Shown here: positions 53,772-59,741 of the stretch, one piece after another | Layout: every line of letters begins with the position of its first letter | Position numbering within the stretch: position 1 is the first letter of the stretch | From: an uncultured Pseudomonadota bacterium | Lineage (GTDB): Bacteria > Pseudomonadota > Alphaproteobacteria > UBA9219 | DNA: 59,741 bases | Assembly (NCBI GenBank): GCA_903869345.1 | Contig: CAIPYM010000029.1 | Span: forward strand, 1 to 59,741 | Direction: 5' to 3' | Made by a program: the position numbers and the translations under genes | Notes under the pieces: generated by a model | What the model was told of the DNA's origin: nothing | The model's input: the letters and a program-made list of their open reading frames with translations, nothing else | Databases searched by the model: none

Positions 53772-55076
53772 TTACGCCCCGTCCTCCGGGCGTTCGATCT
53801 TGAGGCAGAAAGGCTCTTCGCGCACGACGGACAGCTGACCGATGCGACGGCTCGCGCGGCGAAGCGAGGCCTCGTCCACCGCGTGCGTTGTGATGATGAC
53901 GGGCACCTCCCGCGTTTCCGAACGTCCGTGCTGCAAAAGCGACTCGATGGAAATCGCCTCGTCGCGCAAAATGGCCGACACCTCGGCCACCACGCCCGGT
54001 TGGTCCTTCACATGGAGCCGCATGTACCATTCGCCCACGCGCTTGTCGGGCGGAGACGATGGCAAAGACCGCAGGTCGCGCACGCGTACGCCGAAGGGCA
54101 ACACCGTTGTCCCCCGCGCCAGGTCCACAAGGTCCGCGAGAACGGCGCTGGCCGTCGGCCGTCCGCCCGCGCCACGTCCGATCAGCGTAAGGGCCCCCAC
54201 CGCATCGCCCTCGATCTGCGCGGCGTTCAACACATCGTCCACGCGGGCCAAGGGGGATTCGAGCGGCACAAGGCACGGCCCCACGCGCTGCTCCAACCCT
54301 TCGTCCGTCAGGTGCGCAACGCCCAGCAGCTTGATCCGGTACCCCAGACGCGCCGCGTAGAGGAAATCCACGGGCGTGACGCGCTGAATGCCCTCGATCG
54401 TGACATCCGCGAGGTTGGGCGCGGTCCCGAACGCCAGGGCCGCCAGCAGGGACAGTTTATGCGCCGTGTCGTGGCCTTCAATGTCCGCCGTTGGGTCGGC
54501 CTCGGCGTAGCCCTTCGCCTGCGCCCCTTCGAGCGCGACGCCAAAGCTGAGGTTCTCAGCCTCCATGCGCGTCAGGATGTAATTGCACGTCCCGTTGAGA
54601 ATCCCCTGCACCGACCGCACGTGATTGCCCGCAAGCGATTCACGGAGCGTTTTGATCAGGGGAATCCCCCCGCCCACGGCGGCCTCGAACATCAGGCGAC
54701 GGCCCGCGTCTTCGGCCCGGTGCGCGAGCTCCGCCCCCTTTGCTGCCAGCAGCGCCTTGTTCGCCGTCACAAGGTCCTTGCCCGCCGCGAACGTCGCCTC
54801 GGCCAACGCGGGGGCCACACCCGAAGCGCCGCCGATCAGCTCGACGACTACGTCCACGTCCGGGCGCTTGGGCAGATCCAGCGGGTTGTCCTCCCACGCC
54901 AAACCTTCAACCGACACCGCCCGCGCCTTCACCCGTCCGCGCGCGCTAACGGCGGTCACAACCAACGGCCGCCCGGCCCGCAGGGTCAGCGTTTCCGCAT
55001 GCTCACGGAGCAGGCTCAGGGTTGCGGACCCAACGGTCCCGAGGCCCGCCAGTCCAAGACGTAAAGGAGAGGTCAT
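53772..55076 (-). CDS. hom: homoserine dehydrogenase
   Basis: Reduces aspartate semialdehyde to homoserine on the way to threonine and methionine; 434 aa. The NAD-binding motif GLAGLGTVGSATLSLL is at residues 9-24, then VTANKALLAAKGAEL, AAVGGGIPLIKTLRESL and NGTCNYILTRM. DPTADIEGHDTAHKLSLLA carries the catalytic region. The C-terminal about 85 residues are an ACT domain (MRLHVKDQPGVVAEVSAIL). The leader contains a terminator-like hairpin (see below). Confidence 0.96.
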   Translation of the reverse strand: MTSPLRLGLAGLGTVGSATLSLLREHAETLTLRAGRPLVVTAVSARGRVKARAVSVEGLAWEDNPLDLPKRPDVDVVVELIGGASGVAPALAEATFAAGKDLVTANKALLAAKGAELAHRAEDAGRRLMFEAAVGGGIPLIKTLRESLAGNHVRSVQGILNGTCNYILTRMEAENLSFGVALEGAQAKGYAEADPTADIEGHDTAHKLSLLAALAFGTAPNLADVTIEGIQRVTPVDFLYAARLGYRIKLLGVAHLTDEGLEQRVGPCLVPLESPLARVDDVLNAAQIEGDAVGALTLIGRGAGGRPTASAVLADLVDLARGTTVLPFGVRVRDLRSLPSSPPDKRVGEWYMRLHVKDQPGVVAEVSAILRDEAISIESLLQHGRSETREVPVIITTHAVDEASLRRASRRIGQLSVVREEPFCLKIERPEDGA

Positions 55077-55101
55077 CGCGGCTCACCATCTTGCTGAGAA
55101 C

Positions 55102-55135
55102 AAAAAAACACGTCCCCTCGTTGGGACGACGAGGG
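55102..55135 (-). terminator. terminator-like hairpin in the hom leader (possible attenuator)
   Basis: On the minus strand, CCCTCGT (55135-55129) and ACGAGGG (55121-55115) form a 7-base-pair stem with a 7-base loop, followed within 7 bases by a run of seven T. No gene upstream on this strand needs a terminator. GTTGGG just before it could pair with CCCAAC inside it, giving an alternative fold. Confidence 0.55.
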
Positions 55136-55162
55136 CCCCAACCTTCCAACACCCAAGGGACT

Positions 55163-55191
55163 AGAATACAGGGACGCGCTGAACAACTCAA
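55163..55191 (-). promoter_or_regulatory. candidate sigma70 promoter for hom
   Basis: TTGAGT (55191-55186), 17 bases, then TATTCT (55168-55163) on the minus strand. The predicted leader is about 80 bases and contains the terminator-like hairpin. Confidence 0.55.
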
Positions 55192-55324
55192 AGCCTTGTT
55201 GAGGGGGCCTTGGTGCTCCCCGGAACAACGCCGATGACTTGTCGAATACGGGGAAGTCTGTTAGGGCTTCGGCCACCTGATGTTGGTTTCAGGATTCCCC
55301 CTCAATCTCTGAGGAGCCCGTTTC

Positions 55325-55975
55325 ATGTGTCGTTTTTGGACCGCTGGTGTGGCGCGAACCCTGATGGTGCTGGGTCTTGTGGTGGGCTTCGCGGGAAACG
55401 CGGACGCCGTCATGACGGAGTCCTCAGCTCTGCAGATTCCGCAAGGGCAGTTTGTGCAGAACCTCGGGGACCAAGCCATTCACATTTTGGCGGATAAGGC
55501 CTTAAAGCCCGATCAACGCCAAGAACACTTCCGGCGCTTGTTGGAAACAACGTTCGACATGCCCACCATTGGGCATTTTGTCCTGGGGCGACTTTGGAAC
55601 AGCACGGGCGAAGCCCAGCGAATCGAATACATGGACCTGTTTGAACGTCTGCTGCTCAAGTCCTACAGCGCCCGGTTTGCGCTCTACACCGGCGAGGGAT
55701 TCAAGGTGATCTCGGTGCGGCCCGAGGGCGACCGGGACGTGGTGGTTGTCAGCAACATCACGCATCCCGATGGATCGGCCCCGACAACCGTCGAATGGCG
55801 CGTACGTCAAAACGGCACGTCCTTTGGCATCATTGACGTGGTCGTGGAAGGTGTCAGCATGAGCGTGACACAGCGCCAAGAATACGCGTCGGTCATTCAG
55901 CGGAACGGCGGCGAGATTGAAGGTCTTTTACGCGTGATGCGTCAAAACCTAGCCGCCGATTCATCCAAAGGCTAA
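55325..55975 (+). CDS. mlaC: MlaC-family periplasmic phospholipid-binding protein
   Basis: Periplasmic shuttle of the Mla system that maintains outer-membrane lipid asymmetry; 216 aa with signal peptide about 1-28 (ends NADA). The MlaC/Ttg2D fold shows FRRLLETTFDMPTIGHFVLGRLW, FERLLLKSYSARFALYTGEGFKV, and VEWRVRQNGTSFGIIDVVVEGVSM. GAGGAG lies 8 bases before the ATG. mlaA, mlaB, mlaD, mlaE and mlaF are not adjacent. waaA follows after 82 bases. Confidence 0.9.
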   Translation: MCRFWTAGVARTLMVLGLVVGFAGNADAVMTESSALQIPQGQFVQNLGDQAIHILADKALKPDQRQEHFRRLLETTFDMPTIGHFVLGRLWNSTGEAQRIEYMDLFERLLLKSYSARFALYTGEGFKVISVRPEGDRDVVVVSNITHPDGSAPTTVEWRVRQNGTSFGIIDVVVEGVSMSVTQRQEYASVIQRNGGEIEGLLRVMRQNLAADSSKG

Positions 55976-56057
55976 CGTCCCGGCGCAAGAAACCACCTCG
56001 CCCAACGGCCTTTGCGTCACGCGGGGGCGGTTTGTTCGGAACAGGGAGGATCTCTTC

Positions 56058-57341
56058 GTGCTGTCCTCCTCGTTTCTCGCTTCCGCTTATCGCGGGTTGA
56101 TGACCAAGGGCGAGCCCCTCGCGCGGATTTGGCTCGCGTTTCGCGCCCGTCGAGGCCGTGAGGATCCAACGCGGTTGCGCGAACGGCAAGGGTTTGCGGG
56201 ACTCGATCGTCCGTCGGGACCCCTTGTGTGGGCTCACGCGGCCAGCGTGGGGGAAGCCCTGTCCGTCCTGGGGCTGATCGCTCGATTGCGGGAGGTGAAC
56301 CCCGCCCTCACGTGTGTTCTCACCACGGGCACCGTGACCTCGGCAAGGCTCGTGGAATCGCGCCGGGTTCCAGGCGTTTTGCACCAGTACGCACCGCTTG
56401 ATGTGCCGCTCTACCGCGACCGATTTTTGGACCACTGGAAGCCGGCCCTCGCCCTGTGGGTGGAATCCGAGCTCTGGCCCAACTTGTTGGAAGGGCTGAA
56501 ACACCGCGGCATTCCGACTGTTTTAGTGAACGGGCGGCTGTCGGCACGCTCCACCCGTCGGTGGCGATTGGCGTCCGGGTGGGCGCGGGAGGTTTTAAGC
56601 GCCTTCGTGCTGGGCCTCGCCCAGGAAGACGACTCCGCCGCACGGTTTGCCGCGCTCGGCCTCCACCCCGTCCGCGCCGTCGGGAATCTGAAATACGGCG
56701 GCGAACCGCTGGCCTGTGATCCCAACGACTATCAACGGTTGCGGACCGAGATCGGCCATCGCCCCGTGTGGCTCATGGCCTCCACGCACCCTGGCGAGGA
56801 CGAGATGGCTGCGGCCGTGCATCTCGCGTTACGGGCCGCGTTTCCAGGACTTCTCACCCTGATCGTGCCGCGCCACCCGACCCGCAGCGAGGCGATTGCG
56901 ACGCTCTTGCAGGCCCAGGGCCTCACGGTCGTGCGACGCAGCCGCGCGGAACCTGTCGGCCCAATCCGCGACGTTCTTTTGGGGGACACGTTGGGCGAGA
57001 TGGGGCTGTGGTACCGCCTTGCGTCCGTTGTCGTGCTCGGCGGGTCGTTCACGTGGGGAGGGCATAACCCTGTGGAACCCGCGCGGTTGGGGTGCACTCT
57101 GCTGTGGGGACCCCGGATGACAAATTTTGCTGCGATGGCCGAAACGTTCCGCGCCCGTGGAGCGGCGTTGACCGTCGCCAACCGCACGGAGCTGATAGCG
57201 GCTCTGCACCACGTTTTAGGATCGCCCTCCACGGCTCGGGCTCTTGCCAAGGCCGCTGCCTGCCTTGCCGCCGAGGAATCTGTGGCCGAGGACCGGATCG
57301 TGGAGGCTTTACGGCCCTGGGTTCCACCGACAACCCTTTGA
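56058..57341 (+). CDS. waaA: 3-deoxy-D-manno-octulosonic acid transferase
   Basis: Adds Kdo residues to lipid A; GT30 family, 427 aa. An N-terminal hydrophobic anchor is followed by VWAHAASVGEALS with the catalytic Glu, LTTGTVTSARL, PLDVPLYRDRFLDHWKP and WVESELWPNLL. The donor-binding half has MASTHPGEDEMAA, VPRHPTR and VLGGSFTWGGHNPVEPA. It starts with GTG preceded by GGGAGG. A terminator-like hairpin follows. The presence of Kdo transferase implies a lipopolysaccharide core. Confidence 0.95.
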   Translation: MLSSSFLASAYRGLMTKGEPLARIWLAFRARRGREDPTRLRERQGFAGLDRPSGPLVWAHAASVGEALSVLGLIARLREVNPALTCVLTTGTVTSARLVESRRVPGVLHQYAPLDVPLYRDRFLDHWKPALALWVESELWPNLLEGLKHRGIPTVLVNGRLSARSTRRWRLASGWAREVLSAFVLGLAQEDDSAARFAALGLHPVRAVGNLKYGGEPLACDPNDYQRLRTEIGHRPVWLMASTHPGEDEMAAAVHLALRAAFPGLLTLIVPRHPTRSEAIATLLQAQGLTVVRRSRAEPVGPIRDVLLGDTLGEMGLWYRLASVVVLGGSFTWGGHNPVEPARLGCTLLWGPRMTNFAAMAETFRARGAALTVANRTELIAALHHVLGSPSTARALAKAAACLAAEESVAEDRIVEALRPWVPPTTL

Positions 57342-57376
57342 AAAAGGGATAAAAACCAATCATTATCCGGCTTTTT
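57341..57376 (+). terminator. Rho-independent terminator after waaA
   Basis: GGATAA and TTATCC pair (6 bases), extended by AAAAAG and CTTTTT after a 2-base bulge; the loop is about 10 bases. It begins immediately at the waaA stop. Confidence 0.6.
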
Positions 57377-57406
57377 AGACAAAATTAAAGAATAAACAGC
57401 TAGAAT
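57376..57406 (+). promoter_or_regulatory. candidate promoter for the GGDEF-EAL gene
   Basis: TAGACA (57376-57381) and TAGAAT (57401-57406) with a 19-base AT-rich spacer. The spacing is long, so this is a weak call. Confidence 0.35.
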
Positions 57407-57470
57407 AGCGGAGTGGCCCGGAACGCCCTTCGGCAAAGGGGAGAGACAGCCCCTGGAAAGGAACGCACTT

Positions 57471-58868
57471 ATGTTCAATGGGATGGGGAAAACACCTTTT
57501 TTTTCGTCGCGCGATACCCTCACGGGTCGTCCTGATCGGACAGCGCTTTTGGATCACTTGGACAAAAGGTCCGCCGAGAATCTGTCGACGTCCTCGGGGT
57601 GGGGCTACCTCACGGTGGGGATTGACCGCATGGCGTTCATCAATGACGCTCTGGGTATTCCCGGCGGAGATTCCGTGATTTGTGGCGTGGGGGAACGCCT
57701 GGAGGGTCTGAGCCCCGTGGGGTCCATCGTGGCCCGCGTAGGGGGCAACACCTTTGGGATTCTGATTCCCGCGCTTGCAAGTAAGAATCTTGAGACGTTT
57801 GCCGAGTCGTTGCTGCGCACTTTCCGGGAGCGCCCCGTCACGACGACGCGCGTTTCTTTGCACATCACGGTGTCCATTGGCAGCGTTCATCCATGCGACC
57901 TGGCCGAAACAACGCGCGCCGCCGATATTCTGATCCATGCTGAGCAAGCCCTGCACGACGCACGGCACAAAGGACACAACCGTCATGTCGCTTTCCGCGA
58001 CCCTGCGTTGCGGACGGACGTGACGAGCACTGCGCTGGCGCTGGGCGAACGTGTCAAGCAAGCCTTGAAACACGGCACTCTGCGCATGGCTTATCAACCC
58101 GTGGTGGATTCGAAGACGGGCGAACCTCTCTTTTACGAGGCCCTTGCGCGGCTTTTCGGCGACGACGGCAAGTTGATTCCGGCGGGCGATTTTGTCCCCG
58201 TCGTGGAACAGCAGGGGCTGGCCGACGAGTTCGATCGTCATGTTCTCGGCCTTGTGATCCAAGAGCTTGCCGAAACATCGGAGGTCCGACTCGCGGTGAA
58301 CATCTCGGGCGAGACGGCGATGAACCCTCGCGCCCCCGCGTTGTTCCACGACGTGTTGCAAGGTCGGCCGGACATCGCCCGACGCCTGATTGTCGAGATC
58401 ACGGAAACGGTGGCCATCACGGATGTTGAACAAACCCAGCGCCTCATTCAGACTCTGAATCAGCTGGGAGCGGAAGCGTCGCTTGATGACTTCGGATCGG
58501 GGTTCACATCCATCCGGCACCTGCGTTCGCTGTCGCTCAGCATTCTCAAAGTCGATAAAGAGCTTCTGAACAACCTGTTGGACGACCCCGAACAAGAGCA
58601 CCTCGTGCGCATGATTCTCGGCATTGCCAAGGGTCTCGGCATCAAGACGGTGGTCGAAGGCATTGAGACCGCCGAGGTCGCCGGGTGGCTTCAGCGGGAA
58701 CAGGCCGACATGCTGCAAGGGTACTATTTCGGCCGACCGTCCCTGAATCGGCCCTGGGTCACGCCACGTCGGACGGGAACGCCGCCCTCAGCTTTGACGC
58801 GGGTGTGGGCCAGCGCCCCCGTGCACAACCTTTTTCCAACCGCCGCCAACGTCCGGGCCAGCGCTTGA
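57471..58868 (+). CDS. GGDEF-EAL protein, likely c-di-GMP phosphodiesterase
   Basis: A 465-aa cytoplasmic protein. Residues about 15-185 are a GGDEF domain in which GGDEF is replaced by GGNTF (ARVGGNTFGIL), so cyclase activity is improbable. Residues about 195-440 are an EAL domain whose catalytic set is intact: EAL in FYEALARLFGD, Asn in AVNISGET, Glu in VEITET, Asp pair in LDDFGSG, Lys in LKVDKE, Glu in VVEGIET and Gln in LQGYYFGRP. It should hydrolyse c-di-GMP. AAGGAA lies 7 bases before the ATG. Confidence 0.92.
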   Translation: MFNGMGKTPFFSSRDTLTGRPDRTALLDHLDKRSAENLSTSSGWGYLTVGIDRMAFINDALGIPGGDSVICGVGERLEGLSPVGSIVARVGGNTFGILIPALASKNLETFAESLLRTFRERPVTTTRVSLHITVSIGSVHPCDLAETTRAADILIHAEQALHDARHKGHNRHVAFRDPALRTDVTSTALALGERVKQALKHGTLRMAYQPVVDSKTGEPLFYEALARLFGDDGKLIPAGDFVPVVEQQGLADEFDRHVLGLVIQELAETSEVRLAVNISGETAMNPRAPALFHDVLQGRPDIARRLIVEITETVAITDVEQTQRLIQTLNQLGAEASLDDFGSGFTSIRHLRSLSLSILKVDKELLNNLLDDPEQEHLVRMILGIAKGLGIKTVVEGIETAEVAGWLQREQADMLQGYYFGRPSLNRPWVTPRRTGTPPSALTRVWASAPVHNLFPTAANVRASA

Positions 58869-58877
58869 GGACGATTC

Positions 58878-59456
58878 ATGGACTCGCGTAAGTCTTCCCG
58901 TTCGGAGACCATTACTCCGACGTTCCACAGTGAAACCGAGCGTGATCGTGCCTGGCTTGCGCGGGCCGAAGCCCTTGCCACCGCCCCCGTGGACCAAGGG
59001 GGAAGTCCGCATCCCACAACCCGAGTCGGAGCCCTTTTTGTCGATTTACAGAATCGCGAAGTGGCGGCAGCGTCCAACCGATTCGCGCAGGGGGTCAACG
59101 GAAAGGCTCCGGACCGTCTGCGACCTGGGCACAAATCTTTGTGGGTGAATTGCGCCGAGCAAATGGCCCTTGCCCAAGCCGTCGCCCAGGGAGCCACCCT
59201 TCGCGGGACTCGTCTGTACGTCACCCTTGAACCTTGCGCCGTCTGTGCAGGGTTGGTGATCGAGGCCGGGGTGCTCGAGGTGATTGTGCCGGCAACGTCC
59301 GTCAACAAAGTCGCGGCCCTGCAGGCCAAATGGAGGACAAGCCTTGAGGTCGGGCGCATCAAATTGGCCGAAGCGGGTGTACGTGTTCGGCGGGTTCCCT
59401 CACCGGGGACCCAGAACATCCCTCAAAACGCCTTGCCAAAAGACCGAACACATTAA
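58878..59456 (+). CDS. zinc-dependent nucleoside/nucleotide deaminase, Cys-type first ligand
   Basis: A 192-aa cytidine/dCMP deaminase-like protein. The zinc site appears as C92-A-E94 in NCAEQMALAQ, then C120 and C123 in TLEPCAVCAGLV. The first ligand is Cys as in cytidine deaminase, whereas the PCxxCA segment resembles dCMP deaminase/TadA enzymes, which use His-Ala-Glu. The substrate is therefore uncertain. It begins 9 bases after the EAL gene with GAGGAC upstream and is probably co-transcribed. Confidence 0.7.
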   Translation: MDSRKSSRSETITPTFHSETERDRAWLARAEALATAPVDQGGSPHPTTRVGALFVDLQNREVAAASNRFAQGVNGKAPDRLRPGHKSLWVNCAEQMALAQAVAQGATLRGTRLYVTLEPCAVCAGLVIEAGVLEVIVPATSVNKVAALQAKWRTSLEVGRIKLAEAGVRVRRVPSPGTQNIPQNALPKDRTH

Positions 59457-59519
59457 GCGCGATAACGTCTACCTCTTCTACCACCAAAGGGCGGGGTCGT
59501 TCACCCCACACCTCTGGTC

Positions 59520-59555
59520 CCACCTTTCCGTCAGCTCGCGGACTCGCTACAGTCG
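59520..59555 (+). promoter_or_regulatory. candidate promoter for the exoprotein gene
   Basis: TTTCCG near 59525 and TACAGT near 59548, 17 bases apart, about 80 bases before the ATG of the exoprotein. Only half of the positions match consensus. Confidence 0.3.
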
Positions 59556-59633
59556 GAAGGGAAGTGGCCTCTGTTCTTCCGGGCGGGTTCGGCTTCCAGG
59601 GGATTTCTGCACGCGGGGCTTTGACGCGCCACG

Positions 59634-59741
59634 ATGTTGTCGCTTCGGTTTTCTTCAGGGCTTTCGCTGTTGGCCGCGGTGTTGACGGGGGTGGCTCCGT
59701 GCGCGGGGCTGGCCAACCCGCAAGGCGGAGTCGTGGCGGCG
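59634..59741 (+). CDS. N-terminus of a filamentous-haemagglutinin/TPS-type exoprotein (partial)
   Basis: The last 36 codons of the window read MLSLRFSSGLSLLAAVLTG, a hydrophobic signal peptide, then APCAGLANPQGGVVAA. The sequence ALANPQGG...VVA right after a signal peptide matches the start of the haemagglutination-activity (TPS) domain of filamentous haemagglutinins and related secreted adhesins. The rest lies beyond the window. Such proteins are exported by a TpsB outer-membrane partner, which is not visible here. Short evidence, so moderate confidence. Confidence 0.5.
   Translation, partial: MLSLRFSSGLSLLAAVLTGVAPCAGLANPQGGVVAA

Noticed and set aside
53511-55064. 517-codon open frame on the plus strand opposite hom
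   Set aside because: Starts within a REP-like repeat and mirrors hom; the hom frame carries all family motifs.

Overview
The window is about 60 kb of GC-rich chromosome from an alphaproteobacterium. The evidence is a free-standing F0 ATP synthase operon (atpI-B-E-F'-F) without F1 genes, a bacterial NDUFS4-type complex I accessory gene, the mnmG-rsmG-parA-parB block with a parS-like site inside rsmG, a zinc-less L36, PhaR plus phasin, and an EnvZ/OmpR-type pair. I cannot name the order. Biosynthetic genes (bioA, folK, panB, hom) argue against strong genome reduction. The mnmG-rsmG-parAB block suggests that this part of the chromosome lies fairly near the origin.

Left part (1-7.8 kb): polyhydroxyalkanoate control (phaR, phasin), the NDUFS4-like gene, a minus-strand operon (membrane protein, winged-helix regulator, bioA, TetR), folK, and a detached nuoABC. 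Next (8.0-16.7 kb) comes a surface-glycan operon. It holds an FkbM methyltransferase, a hexapeptide acyltransferase, two paralogous TPR-GT61 glycosyltransferases, an aminotransferase, and a trio resembling FdtC-FdtA-FdtB that would make an N-acylated 3-amino-3,6-dideoxyhexose. Its first 3.5 kb are visibly AT-richer than the rest.

Middle (16.7-42 kb): a lipoprotein hydrolase, cpoB, panB, an IS5-type transposase remnant, tRNA-Thr, the F0 operon, a SIMPL protein, a large membrane protein, ugd, a LOG protein, yggS and RNase J. A four-gene envelope cluster follows (unknown protein, lytic transglycosylase, DsbC-like protein, small membrane protein). Then come hfq-hflX, a nudix-secB-hemW operon, rmuC, a SYLF lipoprotein, a cupin and rpmJ (L36, only 41 codons).

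Right part (42-59.7 kb): mnmG, rsmG, an AEC permease, parA-parB, tRNA-Val, an OmpR/EnvZ pair, a CZB-GGDEF protein, a lipoprotein, ruvC-ruvA without ruvB, hom, mlaC, waaA, a GGDEF-EAL protein, a CDA-like deaminase, and the first 36 codons of a probable filamentous-haemagglutinin-type exoprotein cut by the window edge.

Two families of palindromic REP-like repeats are scattered from about 23.8 to 53.7 kb. The most striking observation is that one copy of each family lies in frame inside the 5' end of rsmG, adding about 70 residues just upstream of the parS-like site. Other observations worth checking are a terminator-like hairpin in the hom leader (possible attenuator), a three-copy 7-mer upstream of the glycan operon, and the detached nuoABC with a NuoC tail that runs into folK.
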